Positions 20,015 through 28,924 of a stretch of DNA of 64,000 nt are shown piece by piece. The notes under the pieces are model-generated. The model saw nothing but the letters and a program-made list of their open reading frames with translations, was not told the origin of the DNA and did not search any database. How positions within the stretch are numbered: the stretch's first letter is position 1; every line of letters begins with the position of its first letter. The stretch is from Brevibacterium picturae (GTDB taxonomy: Bacteria > Actinomycetota > Actinomycetes > Actinomycetales > Brevibacteriaceae), in contig NZ_LT629739.1 of assembly GCF_900105045.1 (NCBI RefSeq), positions 930,001 through 994,000 of the forward strand, in the 5' to 3' direction. Both the position numbers and the translations under genes were made by a program.

Positions 20015-21496
20015 TCATCCACCCAACATAGCCGATATCGGTCCGCGAACGAAGTACAGCACGAATCCTGCCGACACGACCCAGAGGAGCCAGTGCACGT
20101 CCCGGCCGCGCTTGCTCATCGCGTGGATGAGGGCCCAGGAGATGAATCCGACGCCGATTCCGTTGGCGATCGAGTAGGTCAGCGGCATCGTGACCATGGT
20201 CAGGAACACCGGCAGCGAGGTGCGGAAGTCGCTCATGTCGATCTCGCGGATCTGCGTGACCATCATGGCGCCGACGACGACGAGCGCTGCGGCTCCGGCC
20301 TCCATCGGAATGACTCCGATGAGTGGTGCGAAGAACATCGAGACCAGGAACAGCCCGCCGGTGACGCAGGCGGCGAGTCCGGTGCGCGCGCCTTCGGCGA
20401 TGCCGGCCGCTGCGTCGACGAACACGGTGTTCGACGAGGCGGAGGCTCCACCACCTGCGACGGCACCGAGGCCCTCGACGACGAATGCGCCGCGGATGCG
20501 GGGGAACATTCCATCAGAGGTCTGCAGTCCGGCGCTGCGAGCCAGGCCGGTCATCGTGCCCATGGCGTCGAAGAAGTTCGTGAACACCAGGGTGAAGACC
20601 AGCATCGTGGCCGCGAGCACGCCGATGCGCTCAAAGGATCCGACGAGATCGAAGGCTCCGATGAGGGAGAAGTCCGGCAGAGCGAGGATCTGGCTGGGGA
20701 TCTCGGGGGCGGAGAGGTTCCAGCCCACGGGGTCCGGGTTGACCGGGTCACCCACGGTGCCCAGCTTCGCGAAGGCCTGGATGACCATCGCGACGATCGT
20801 GGCCACGACCATGCCGATGAGGATTCCGCCCGGCACCTTGCGCGCGACGAGGATGCCGATGAGGATCAGGGCGAACAGGAACACCGCCGTGGGCAGGGAC
20901 GCGATCGACCCGTTCTGGCCCAGCTGGACCGGTGGTCCTTCCGGAGTGCGGGTGACGAACCCGGAGTTGACAAAGCCGATGAACGCGATGAACAGGCCGA
21001 TGCCGACCGTGATCGCGACCTTGAGGGCATGGGGCACGGCGTTGAAGATCGCTGTGCGGATACCGGTGGCTCCGAGCACGACGATGATGACGCCGTTGAT
21101 GACCACGAGCCCCATGGCCTCGGCCCAGGTGACCTCCTGGACCACCGAGACGGCTAGGAAGCTGTTCATGCCCAGTCCCGCGGCGAGAGCGAACGGGAGC
21201 TTCGCGACGACTCCGAACAGGATCGTGATGACGCCGGCGATGAGGCCGGTGACCGCGGTCAACTGGGCGAAGTCGAGCGACCCGCCCGCGACGTCCTGAG
21301 ATCCGCCCAGGATGAGCGGGTTGAGGACGACGATGTAGGCCATCGCAACGAAGGCGACGATGCCTCCGCGAATCTCCTGCTTGATCGAGGAGCCACGCGA
21401 TGTGATTTCGAAGAATCTGTCGAGCAAGCCCGGACTCCCGGTGCTTTCGGGGGCGGTTGTCGTATCCCGCCCTTGGTCGTTGTCAGCCATTTTCAT
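20015..21496 (-). CDS. AzgA-type NCS2 purine permease
   Basis: Proton-coupled uptake of adenine, guanine or hypoxanthine across the cytoplasmic membrane. The 493-residue protein opens with FFEITSRGSSIKQEIRGGIVAFVAMAYIVVLNP, broken here as in the COG2252 (AzgA/PbuG) family, and later has FTNFFDAMGTMTGLA and GGGASASSNTVF, the substrate-site segments of that group. About twelve or more hydrophobic helices follow one another. GAGG lies 6 bases before the ATG at 21496. The promoter carries the GGAA-N6-TTCC palindrome, placing the permease in the same regulon as the catabolic genes. Confidence 0.92.
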   Translation of the reverse strand: MKMADNDQGRDTTTAPESTGSPGLLDRFFEITSRGSSIKQEIRGGIVAFVAMAYIVVLNPLILGGSQDVAGGSLDFAQLTAVTGLIAGVITILFGVVAKLPFALAAGLGMNSFLAVSVVQEVTWAEAMGLVVINGVIIVVLGATGIRTAIFNAVPHALKVAITVGIGLFIAFIGFVNSGFVTRTPEGPPVQLGQNGSIASLPTAVFLFALILIGILVARKVPGGILIGMVVATIVAMVIQAFAKLGTVGDPVNPDPVGWNLSAPEIPSQILALPDFSLIGAFDLVGSFERIGVLAATMLVFTLVFTNFFDAMGTMTGLARSAGLQTSDGMFPRIRGAFVVEGLGAVAGGGASASSNTVFVDAAAGIAEGARTGLAACVTGGLFLVSMFFAPLIGVIPMEAGAAALVVVGAMMVTQIREIDMSDFRTSLPVFLTMVTMPLTYSIANGIGVGFISWALIHAMSKRGRDVHWLLWVVSAGFVLYFVRGPISAMLGG

Positions 21497-21589
21497 GGAC
21501 CACCTCTAGTTGTTCGATTTGATCAGCCGCCGGCATCATCGTCGACGGCCATGCGCCTTGAACATGCGCAGAGGAACAGAAACCACTCC

Positions 21590-21595
21590 ATAATA
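21590..21595 (-). promoter_or_regulatory. Probable -10 element for purine permease
   Basis: TATTAT on the minus strand, about 94 bases before the permease start. The operator at 21616-21629 begins where the -35 element should be. Confidence 0.45.
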
Positions 21596-21615
21596 GAATC
21601 TTCTTTTCACATCAT

Positions 21616-21629
21616 GGAAGAACACTTCC
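21616..21629. promoter_or_regulatory. Candidate purine-regulon operator, permease promoter
   Basis: GGAAGAACACTTCC is a GGAA-N6-TTCC palindrome, with flanks CATCAT and GTTCC. The stretch TTTCACATCA before it is shared with the uraD site at 5083. The whole 21497-21889 gap holds this site, the -10 box and the tRNA terminator; I see no gene in it. Confidence 0.65.
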
Positions 21630-21838
21630 GTTCCGACTGACCAGTTAAGTCTGTTTTGCATAATGTGTCAACGATCACAGCTTGATCACACTGATTGACA
21701 ACGGCCAGCTCGCCCCCTCTCGGCCACACGCCATCATCGCAAATGCCGAGCCGACGCCCACCATCGGGGGCAGAGAGGGCCTCGCGGCGGCAGACAAGGC
21801 GGAACGTCAAGCCAGAGGCCGGCGATGGTGAAATGGCA

Positions 21839-21880
21839 AAGGCCCCGAACATCCTGTTTGACCAGGGCGTTCGGGGCCTT
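21839..21880 (-). terminator. Terminator after tRNA-Ser
   Basis: Perfect 12-bp arms AAGGCCCCGAAC (21839-21850) and GTTCGGGGCCTT (21869-21880), followed on the minus strand by TTTGCC. It sits 10 bases downstream of the tRNA 3' end. Confidence 0.8.
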
Positions 21881-21889
21881 GCACAGCGG

Positions 21890-21977
21890 CGGTGGCGGTG
21901 GGATTTGAACCCACGGTAGGGGGATGCCCTACACGACATTTCGAGTGTCGCACCTTCGGCCGCTCGGACACGCCACC
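21890..21977 (-). tRNA. tRNA-Ser, anticodon CGA
   Basis: An 88-nt gene with acceptor stem GGTGGCG/CGCCACC, discriminator G, a T-arm GTGGGTTCAAATCCCAC, a long class II variable arm (GTAGGG...CCCTAC) and anticodon stem CGACA/TGTCG around the loop CTCGAAA. The anticodon CGA reads UCG, a common serine codon in this GC-rich genome. The CCA end is not encoded. It follows tadA on the same strand. Confidence 0.93.
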
Positions 21978-22066
21978 GCGGACAACATTACAGTTATGCC
22001 CGGGTGGCGTCCAAATCGAGAGGCAGTGACCTGAGCCACTGTTCTGATGTCACCTCGCAGCCTCGC

Positions 22067-22513
22067 TCAACCAGCGGGGCTCCCCCGCTTCGCGGCAAAG
22101 AAATCACTGAGCAGCGCACTGCACTTACTCGCCGCGACTCCGGAGTAGACCTCGGGGTGATGCAGGGCCGCACGGTCTCGCAGCAGATCCCAGACGGACC
22201 CTGCAGCGCCGGCCTTCTCATCGAATGCACCGTAGACGACCCGAGCAATCCGCGATCCGACCACAGCGCCGGCGCACATCACACAGGGCTCCAGGGTGGC
22301 CACAAGGGTGCAGCCGTCGAGGCGCCAGCGCCCGGTCGCCTCGGCGGCGTTGCGCAGCGCCATGAGCTCGGCATGCCCGAGCGGATCCTGATCGACCTCG
22401 CGTCGATTGTGACCGCGCCCGATCACCGAACCGTCGCCGTCGAGGACCACGGCCCCGACGGGAACGTCGTCATGCTCGCCGGCCAGGGCCGCCTCGGCGA
22501 GGGCGAGTGCCAT
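22067..22513 (-). CDS. tadA: tRNA-specific adenosine deaminase
   Basis: Converts A34 of tRNA-Arg(ACG) to inosine. The 148-residue protein has the zinc and catalytic motifs HAELMALRNA (His ligand plus Glu proton shuttle) and LEPCVMCAGAVV (two Cys ligands). The ATG at 22513 is the only in-frame start that gives the normal length; CCAGGG is a weak ribosome site. It lies 59 bases after its usual actinobacterial partner gene. Confidence 0.93.
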   Translation of the reverse strand: MALALAEAALAGEHDDVPVGAVVLDGDGSVIGRGHNRREVDQDPLGHAELMALRNAAEATGRWRLDGCTLVATLEPCVMCAGAVVGSRIARVVYGAFDEKAGAAGSVWDLLRDRAALHHPEVYSGVAASKCSALLSDFFAAKRGSPAG

Positions 22514-22572
22514 CCAGCCCTGGAAATGCGCGTGAGCGCCGAAGCCGAGTTCCGCACTCTCCTCCGGTGAGC

Positions 22573-23124
22573 TCAGCGGGCGGCCTCGAGCTGGTCGGCG
22601 AACCCGACGGTCTCGCCGACGTGGGCGACGACGCGGGCAGGATCGGAGCGGTACTTCTCCACCTGCTCGATGAGATCAGCGGCGAGGACCCCACGGTCGG
22701 CATAGATCTCGGCATCGCCTGCCCATTCGGCGTCGGCGTCGAACTCGAGCATTGCGACGTCCTCATCGTCGTCGTCATCGTCATCTGCAGTCTCGTCTTC
22801 TTCGAGGCCGAACTCCTCTTCTGGCTCCGCCTCATAGGCGTCGGGCTGCGCATCGAGGAAATCGGCGAAGATCTCTGCGAAGGGGCTGAGCTCGACGGCA
22901 CGAAGGTCGGACAGGAAGACCTTGACCTCGTTGTTGTCGCAGACTCGCACGAGCCCGAACCATTCGTCCTCGTGTTCGATGACCGCGACCGATTCGCCGT
23001 CTTCCGCCCCGGCGGCTTGCATCATGTCGACGAGGCTGTCGAGGTCGGAGGCATCCCGAACATCGACATCGAGCGCACGAAAACCATCGCTTGATTCGGC
23101 AAGGATCTCAGTGAAGTAGGACAT
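22573..23124 (-). CDS. tRNA adenosine deaminase-associated protein
   Basis: The 183-residue protein begins [11 protein letters not shown], is strongly acidic and contains an Asp run of seven followed by [14 protein letters not shown]. It belongs to the actinobacterial family found next to tadA; the name reflects genomic neighbourhood and no activity is established. GGAGG directly precedes the ATG at 23124. It is divergent from upp, with only 78 bases between the two starts. Confidence 0.82.
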   Translation of the reverse strand: MSYFTEILAESSDGFRALDVDVRDASDLDSLVDMMQAAGAEDGESVAVIEHEDEWFGLVRVCDNNEVKVFLSDLRAVELSPFAEIFADFLDAQPDAYEAEPEEEFGLEEDETADDDDDDDEDVAMLEFDADAEWAGDAEIYADRGVLAADLIEQVEKYRSDPARVVAHVGETVGFADQLEAAR

Positions 23125-23202
23125 GCCTCCATTGTGACGGCTTCGGAGTCCTTTCACCACAGCCCGACGCGCGAAGATGAAAAGTTCCGTACCATTTCTC
23201 TT

Positions 23203-23841
23203 ATGCGCCTTCATGTAGCCGATCATCTGCTCATCGCCCACAAACTCAGCGTCCTGCGTGACCGGAGCACCGATTCCGCTCGGTTCCGTCAGCTCACCGA
23301 AGAGCTCGTGATGCTTCTCGCCTACGAGGCTACGCGGTCGGTGGCCGTCGAGGACAAGGAGATCACGACCCCCGTCACGACGTTCACCGGCACGCGCCTG
23401 GCCGAGCCCCGACCTGTCGTCGTCCCGATTCTGCGCGCGGGCCTGGGCATGCTCGACGGCATGCTGCGCATCCTCCCCACCGCCGAAGTCGGCTTCCTGG
23501 GGATGGTCCGCGATGAGGAGACCTTCGAGCCCAGCGCCTACGCGGATCGTCTGCCCGATGATCTCAGCGGGCGGCAGATCTTCGTCGTCGATCCCATGCT
23601 GGCGACGGGTGGAACCTTGGCCATGGCCATCGACTTCCTCCTCGCCCGAGGCGCCAGGGACGTCACCGCGGTCTGCCTCGTCAGCGCCCCGGAGGGTGTC
23701 GAACGGATCGAGAAGGATTACGCGGAGTCCGCGAACGTCGAGATCTACACGGCCGCGCTCGACGAGAGGCTCAATGAGAAGGGCTACATCGTCCCGGGCC
23801 TCGGTGACGCCGGTGACCGGATGTACGGAATCGTCGACTGA
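23203..23841 (+). CDS. upp: Uracil phosphoribosyltransferase
   Basis: Salvages uracil with PRPP to UMP. From the ATG at 23203 the protein is 212 residues, the family length, starting [20 protein letters not shown]. The PRPP-binding loop reads [16 protein letters not shown], and the uracil-binding tail [16 protein letters not shown] is present. The frame is open upstream to 23134 but that would add 23 residues not found in the family. No Shine-Dalgarno sequence precedes the ATG, so a leaderless message is likely. Confidence 0.96.
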   Translation: MRLHVADHLLIAHKLSVLRDRSTDSARFRQLTEELVMLLAYEATRSVAVEDKEITTPVTTFTGTRLAEPRPVVVPILRAGLGMLDGMLRILPTAEVGFLGMVRDEETFEPSAYADRLPDDLSGRQIFVVDPMLATGGTLAMAIDFLLARGARDVTAVCLVSAPEGVERIEKDYAESANVEIYTAALDERLNEKGYIVPGLGDAGDRMYGIVD

Positions 23842-23856
23842 GCTGAGCCGGAGATC

Positions 23857-23884
23857 GTGACGATTTCTTGTCATATTTCGTCAC
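23857..23884 (+). terminator. Possible upp terminator
   Basis: GTGACGA (23857-23863) and TCGTCAC (23878-23884) form a 7-bp stem with a 14-base AT-rich loop, 15 bases after upp. The stem is short and no T-run follows. Confidence 0.35.
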
Positions 23885-23945
23885 ACTCGTCTCATTTTCG
23901 GGCTTTCCTTTGCAACTTGCGAGTTTTATGACAAATAATGAAGCC

Positions 23946-24017
23946 ATGACTTCCACGACGCACCAGACGCGAATGCGCCCCGCAGGCATGTGTATGCCCT
24001 GCGTTCGTTGTCGGTAA
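23946..24017 (+). CDS. Small Cys/Met-rich reading frame, candidate leader peptide
   Basis: A 23-codon frame runs from an ATG to TAA and ends in AGMCMPCVRCR: three Cys and two Met in eleven residues. It lies 97 bases ahead of the winged-helix regulator gene. TTGCAA and AATAAT, 18 bases apart, lie just upstream as a possible promoter. Cys-rich upstream peptides are known in other actinobacteria to sense cysteine supply; a similar role here is a guess from composition and position. Translation is unproven. Confidence 0.35.
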   Translation: MTSTTHQTRMRPAGMCMPCVRCR

Positions 24018-24114
24018 CCGTCCCTCCGCTGTCCGGCCTCGAACGAGTACACGCACCCTCCGCAGCGGACTCATTCAGTCACAACGGCCTTTCAGGTCGA
24101 AGCAAAGGACAGCC

Positions 24115-24942
24115 ATGTCGAATCCAGAACCAGCGTACGCACATCCACGCAGCGCAGCTGCCGTCCGTCGTGCAGGAGCCAGGTTGAGTGCAGTAGACCC
24201 GCAGAACCCGCCCCACACCTTCGGCCCCGCCGGTGTCGTGGCCTCGCCGAAGGCAGCGCGCGGAATCATCGTCTACATCGGCCTCGACGAGTCCAAAGCG
24301 GCCGCCGATGGGACCAATCTGTCCGCCATCGCAGGCGAGCTGCAGGCCTACGCGAAGGAATTGGCCTCCCAGGCAGAGACCCAGGCGGTCATCGCTCTGG
24401 CGCCGGAAGGTCGCGGCAACGACATCGATGCCGTGCGCGCTGTGGCCAACGGCTCCCCCGCTGCCACGGGCACCCCGGCAGGAACGCACGGCCCGGTCCG
24501 CTCGCGCATCCCCAGCCGCATCCATCCGCCGGCTCTGCGCCGTGAGGCCGATCAGGGCATCGGCGAAGCCGCGCCCACGGGAGGCTTCGGATCCCGTTTC
24601 GATGGGAATTTCCAGAACGGAACCGCCGAGCGCCTGCGCATCGACATCCCCCGCCGCGAGGTTCGCATCGACGGCGATCTCATCGATGTCACGACCAAGG
24701 AGTTCGATCTTCTTGCGACTCTCGTTTCGCATGCCGATTCGACTCTGCCTCGTGAAGATCTCATCACTGCCGTCTGGTCGGGCGGCGAAGTTCCTGATGA
24801 GAGGACTGTTGACGTGCATATCAGGCGCCTGCGCAGGCGCCTGGGAGAGTACTCTTCGGTGATTCGCACGATGAGGGGCTCGGGTTACCGCTATGACACT
24901 CATCCCGATGTCACAGTGTGGTCCGCGACTGCTCACCGGTGA
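24115..24942 (+). CDS. Winged-helix DNA-binding protein, OmpR/PhoB C-terminal type, no receiver domain
   Basis: The last 95 residues hold the OmpR-type winged helix: VTTKEFDLLATLVSHAD, LPREDLITAVW, DERTVDVHIRRLRRRL and VIRTMRGSGYRYD. The first half does not look like a receiver domain; no phospho-acceptor Asp pattern is seen. It has a short segment GIIVYIGLDESKAAADG followed by AIAGELQAYAKELASQ, then a Pro/Gly/Arg-rich linker near residues 110-160. Target genes are unknown. AAAGGA precedes the ATG. Confidence 0.82.
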   Translation: MSNPEPAYAHPRSAAAVRRAGARLSAVDPQNPPHTFGPAGVVASPKAARGIIVYIGLDESKAAADGTNLSAIAGELQAYAKELASQAETQAVIALAPEGRGNDIDAVRAVANGSPAATGTPAGTHGPVRSRIPSRIHPPALRREADQGIGEAAPTGGFGSRFDGNFQNGTAERLRIDIPRREVRIDGDLIDVTTKEFDLLATLVSHADSTLPREDLITAVWSGGEVPDERTVDVHIRRLRRRLGEYSSVIRTMRGSGYRYDTHPDVTVWSATAHR

Positions 24943-25041
24943 CTGATTCTCACTGGTGGCCGATCCCCTTGGACGCGTGTAAGGCACATCGCATGACACA
25001 CCCAGCTTGAAGACATATTCAGCGGTTAAGATTCTTAATCG

Positions 25042-25983
25042 ATGAACCAGGAATCTCCTCAACCCCGAAAGACGCATAACCCGACCAAGGGGATCACTGC
25101 GCTGATCTTCGGCTTGGCCTATGCGGCGTTTCTCCTGCTCCACAACCTGCTGCCTGCCAGGATGGGAATTGCTCTGCTCATCGAGAGCATTCTGCCCTGG
25201 ACGGGAGTCTTCCTGGCCCTTGTGCTGCTCATGTTCCTCATCCGCTTCTCCCTCCTGTCAGCGATCGGCATTCTGGTACCGACAGTGGTCTGGGCCTCGA
25301 TGTTCGGCTCCGCACTGATTCCAACTAACGACCAGGGCATACCGGACCTCACCGTCGCCACACACAATGTGGGTGCCAGGTTGCCCGAGCCCACAGCGGC
25401 GGCGAAGAGTCTCGTGTCCGCCGACCCGGATATCGTCACGATCCAGGAACTGGAATCTCTGTCGGGCAAGATCATCCACAAGGAACTCGATTCTTCGTTC
25501 GAGCATTCGCGGGTCGTCGACACCATCGGCGTGTGGTCGAAATGGCCGATGTCCGCGCCCGAAGAGATCAGCCTGGGGCTGCAGTGGCCGCGGGCCTTCG
25601 CCACCACCATTTCGACAGACCACGGCGACATCAGGTTCTACTCCGTGCACATGCCCTCGGTGCGCCCCGGCCAAGAGGCCATGCGCAATGCGGCGATCCG
25701 CAGATTGGCCACAGAGGTCGAGACCGATGAGGCCGAGCACGTCATCGTCGCCGGTGATTTCAACACCGCCACGACAGACACCAACTTCTCGACCCTGTCT
25801 CCTCCCCTGGAGGATTCGCGAGTCGAAGCGGGCGGCGGGTTCGGGTTCACCTGGCCGGCTCGTTTCCCGGTGACCCGCCTCGACCACGTCCTCTATCGCG
25901 GGTTCGAGGCCACCTCCGACGAGGTTCTCGGCCGCGGATCGAGTGACCACCGCGCCGTCGTCGCCGGCCTGAACCTCCAATAG
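25042..25983 (+). CDS. Membrane-anchored endonuclease/exonuclease/phosphatase family protein
   Basis: Three hydrophobic segments fill residues 15-95; the rest is an EEP (Mg-dependent phosphoesterase) domain with THNVGAR, the metal-binding Glu in VTIQELESL, VHMPS, VAGDFNTA (catalytic Asp and Asn) and the RLDHVLY and SSDHRAVVA end motifs. The catalytic part should face outside the membrane. The substrate (DNA, phospholipid or sugar phosphate) cannot be told from sequence. No ribosome site is visible before the ATG, with TAAGAT 13 bases upstream, so it may be leaderless. Confidence 0.87.
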   Translation: MNQESPQPRKTHNPTKGITALIFGLAYAAFLLLHNLLPARMGIALLIESILPWTGVFLALVLLMFLIRFSLLSAIGILVPTVVWASMFGSALIPTNDQGIPDLTVATHNVGARLPEPTAAAKSLVSADPDIVTIQELESLSGKIIHKELDSSFEHSRVVDTIGVWSKWPMSAPEEISLGLQWPRAFATTISTDHGDIRFYSVHMPSVRPGQEAMRNAAIRRLATEVETDEAEHVIVAGDFNTATTDTNFSTLSPPLEDSRVEAGGGFGFTWPARFPVTRLDHVLYRGFEATSDEVLGRGSSDHRAVVAGLNLQ

Positions 25984-26026
25984 TCGTCGGTTCGTCGGAT
26001 CGTCGGTCGGTGCGTCGAAGCGTCGG
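25984..26026. repeat. CGTCGG short tandem repeats between convergent genes
   Basis: CGTCGG recurs at 25985, 25993 and 26001 (8-base period) and twice more in looser spacing. It occupies the gap between the convergent EEP and protease genes. No stem-loop is obvious. Confidence 0.5.
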
Positions 26027-26072
26027 AGGGCGCGAGGCTCATTGTGTCTACTGCCTCAGCTTGTGCGCTGCC

Positions 26073-27260
26073 TCAGCTCGTACACTGTCCTGTCCGCTGC
26101 GGGGTCCGGTTCTGTGCTCCGGCCTGCAGCTCGTCGCTGATCTCCGATCGCGTGAGGGCGTATCCCGTTTCTTCATCGGTGGCAGACCGGGCGAAAACCA
26201 TCCCCACCACGTCACCGTTCGCGTCGAGCAGCGGGCCGCCCGAGTTTCCTTCGCGGACGATGCCGCGGAGCGAGTACACCTCGCGCACCACCGAATTCGA
26301 ATCGTAGATGTCGAGGCCCCGCGCGTCGATCGTCTCGCGCACTCGTGACGGTGAGATCGTGTAGGGCCCGTTCTGTGGGAATCCGGCGACCACGGAGTCG
26401 TCTCCGGGATCCAGTGCATTGCCGAAGTCGAGAGCGGGAGCCTCGAGCTCGGGAACTCGCAGGACGGCCACGTCGGCTGCGGAATCGAATTCCACCACCT
26501 CGGCGGGGTAGGGCCTGCCCTTGCCACCGACCTGAACAGCGAGGTCCGTTGAGCCCGCAACGACGTGGGCGTTGGTGGCGACGAGTCCGTCACCATAGAC
26601 GAACCCCGATCCTTCGGAACCCGTCGGACAGGTGGTGGCAGTGGTCGTGATCTTGACGACCGATTCCTCGACGCCACGGCCGACGTCGACCATCGCCGAG
26701 TCGGGTTCGCCGACGCCGCGAATCTGCTCCGTCTGACCAGCGAACACCTGCGGGAACCCGGTGGCCTTGAGACCCTTGGAGATGTCACCCAGCGCGATCT
26801 GCGAGGAATACGGGATCGTCCGGTCCACGGCCGCAATCACCGATGAGTCGGCGACCCACCGGTTGGGTTCGACCCAGGGTGTGGTCCGGATGAAGCCTGC
26901 GGCCAGCCAGATGACGAGGACATAGACGACTCCGGCGGTGACAGTGCCGCCGATCGAGTCGATTCCCTGCCCCAGCTCCGAGTCCATGGATCGTTTGATC
27001 CACGCGCCGACTCCGTTGCCGGCGAAGGCGAGCAGGACGCTGAGGACAAGCGGCATCGACGCGAGGAGGATGACGACACCGGGGCTCTCCATCGCCTGGG
27101 TGCCTTCGCTCAGGCTTTCGACCAAGGGTGAGAGCACTCGGCCGAGGATCCAGCCGACCACGAAGCCGACGGCGGTGCCGAGGCCGATGATGAATCCCTG
27201 GCGGAACCCGGAGAAGAGCGCAGCGATCCCCAGGACGATGATGACGACGTCGACGAGCAT
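26073..27260 (-). CDS. MarP-like membrane serine protease (CvpA plus trypsin-like domain)
   Basis: Four hydrophobic segments in residues 1-150 form a CvpA/colicin V production-like domain, followed by an extracytoplasmic chymotrypsin-fold protease with the triad His in VATNAHVVAG, Asp in AADVAVLRV and Ser in VREGNSGGPLLD. At 395 residues it closely matches mycobacterial MarP (Rv3671c), needed for acid and oxidative stress resistance; the same role here is inference. The ATG at 27260 is eight bases past the prsW stop with little ribosome site of its own, so translation is probably coupled to prsW. Confidence 0.88.
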   Translation of the reverse strand: MLVDVVIIVLGIAALFSGFRQGFIIGLGTAVGFVVGWILGRVLSPLVESLSEGTQAMESPGVVILLASMPLVLSVLLAFAGNGVGAWIKRSMDSELGQGIDSIGGTVTAGVVYVLVIWLAAGFIRTTPWVEPNRWVADSSVIAAVDRTIPYSSQIALGDISKGLKATGFPQVFAGQTEQIRGVGEPDSAMVDVGRGVEESVVKITTTATTCPTGSEGSGFVYGDGLVATNAHVVAGSTDLAVQVGGKGRPYPAEVVEFDSAADVAVLRVPELEAPALDFGNALDPGDDSVVAGFPQNGPYTISPSRVRETIDARGLDIYDSNSVVREVYSLRGIVREGNSGGPLLDANGDVVGMVFARSATDEETGYALTRSEISDELQAGAQNRTPQRTGQCTS

Positions 27261-27268
27261 CACGGCAG

Positions 27269-28924
27269 TCAGCGGATCACGCTTCTCGACGCGGCGAGAA
27301 GGCGATCGCGGGCGGAGGAGAACTTCTTCAGCTGGAAGCTCTCGATGTCGCGTTCCTTCTGACCGCCGACTCCGGCCAGGAGCCGCATGCGGGTCGTCGA
27401 GAGATCCCCGGAGGTCCGGATCATGGTGCGCATCTCCTCCTTGCCGCCGGGGAAGGAATTCGCCCACTGCCTGCCGAACTTGCGCCCCTTCCAAGTTCCG
27501 AGCATGTCCACCTCGGCGTGAGTGAACCACCCTGTGTTCGCATAGTCACCGAGCATGTTCAGGGTATGGAGTCGCTCGCTGCGGCGCAGGAGGATTCCGA
27601 GCACAACCCAACAGGTGGTGAGGATGAAGCTGAGCACGATGAGCCCGATGATCTGCGGGATCGTTCCGAGCAACGAAAGACCAGTCATGGTGCCGTTCCA
27701 GATGCCGTGCAGGATCATGCCGACGAAAAGGCCTGGCAACCACATGAGGATGATCGCCCACCACTGCCATTTGCGGGCGGCGAAGCCGATCGTCACACCA
27801 GCGCAGGTGCAGAAGACGGTGTGCAGCAGAGGCGAGAACAGGCAGCGAAGTACGAAGGTCTGCCACAGTCCGGCTGCGGCTGCTTCCTCCCATGCGCCGC
27901 CGAGGTAGAGCACGTTCTCCGTGAAGGCGAAACCGGCACCGATGAGGGCACCGTAGACGAGTCCGTCGAGGGGCCCTTCGAAGTGACGCCGGGCCGCGAG
28001 GACGATGACGACGAGCAACACGGTCTTCGTCGTCTCTTCGACGATGGGCGCCTGAATGACGGCTCCGACAGCATCGGGCATGGCCCCGACGCCGGCGAAG
28101 TAGAGAGCGACCTGGCTGACGAGGGAGAAGACGAGGGTGAGGATGACCGCGGCCACACCGCCCCAGAGGAGGCAGAGCCCGAGGACGATCTTCGGCTGCG
28201 GTTTCCACCGGTCGAGCCAGAGCACATAGGCGATGATGCCGATGAGCGGTATCGCCGACAGCGCGATCAAGGCGAAGAGTCTGACGCCGAAGCTCAGACT
28301 TCCGACCAGAGCGAGAACAGCCAGCCCGATTGTCAGTCCGACCACGGCCACGATGGCGATGGCGAGACGGATGATATTGGCCGTCGAACCTGGTTCTTCC
28401 ACAGGCTGGGACTGTCGCACGGCTCCGGTCCACGGAGTGTCGGAGACCCTCTGCTGCGGTGCCTGCATGCGGGCGCGGACCCGCATCTCCTGGGTCACTG
28501 TCGGTGCGAATCGCGCCTGTTCGTAGACGCGCTGCTGCATAGGCGGTTGCCCCTGCATCTGGTGTTGACTCATCGGACCGCCGAGGTGGGGGTTGCCCTG
28601 GCCCTGCGACGCCGGGTTCATCCCCGGTTGAGGGATCTGACGAGGTGGCGGCTGAGGGCCCGGGCCCTGCGAGCCAGGACCGGGCTGCTGCGGGCGAGGA
28701 CGAAACCGGTCATTGTTCGGGCGCTGTGGTGGAGGTCCCTGCATCGGCGGTCCCTGCTGCGGCGGTGGAGGACCCTGCTGCGGCGGTGCTCCTTGCTGGG
28801 GCGGCACATTCGGGTTCCGGGGGTCGGCGGCCCGAGGCGGTTGCGCGCGAGGAGGCACGGGGTTTCCCGCGCGTGCATGCTGCTGCGAGTCGGGGCCGTT
28901 TCCGGGTCCCGTCTGATCCGACAT
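27269..28924 (-). CDS. PrsW-family intramembrane protease with Pro-rich N-terminal extension
   Basis: About 170 residues of Pro/Gln/Gly-rich sequence precede eight or so hydrophobic helices. The PrsW signatures are present: APIVEETTKTVLLV with the EExxK glutamates, and FAFTENVLYL; a later FSPLLHTVFCTCAG and GMILHGIWNG supply conserved His residues. PrsW enzymes cut anti-sigma factors inside the membrane in B. subtilis; no anti-sigma gene is in the window. AAGGA precedes the ATG. A likely two-gene operon with the MarP-like protease downstream. Confidence 0.87.
   Translation of the reverse strand: MSDQTGPGNGPDSQQHARAGNPVPPRAQPPRAADPRNPNVPPQQGAPPQQGPPPPQQGPPMQGPPPQRPNNDRFRPRPQQPGPGSQGPGPQPPPRQIPQPGMNPASQGQGNPHLGGPMSQHQMQGQPPMQQRVYEQARFAPTVTQEMRVRARMQAPQQRVSDTPWTGAVRQSQPVEEPGSTANIIRLAIAIVAVVGLTIGLAVLALVGSLSFGVRLFALIALSAIPLIGIIAYVLWLDRWKPQPKIVLGLCLLWGGVAAVILTLVFSLVSQVALYFAGVGAMPDAVGAVIQAPIVEETTKTVLLVVIVLAARRHFEGPLDGLVYGALIGAGFAFTENVLYLGGAWEEAAAAGLWQTFVLRCLFSPLLHTVFCTCAGVTIGFAARKWQWWAIILMWLPGLFVGMILHGIWNGTMTGLSLLGTIPQIIGLIVLSFILTTCWVVLGILLRRSERLHTLNMLGDYANTGWFTHAEVDMLGTWKGRKFGRQWANSFPGGKEEMRTMIRTSGDLSTTRMRLLAGVGGQKERDIESFQLKKFSSARDRLLAASRSVIR

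Noticed and set aside
21890-21977. tRNA-Ser as an integration site
   Set aside because: No duplicated tRNA 3' end and no integrase on either side; the neighbourhood is ordinary housekeeping DNA.
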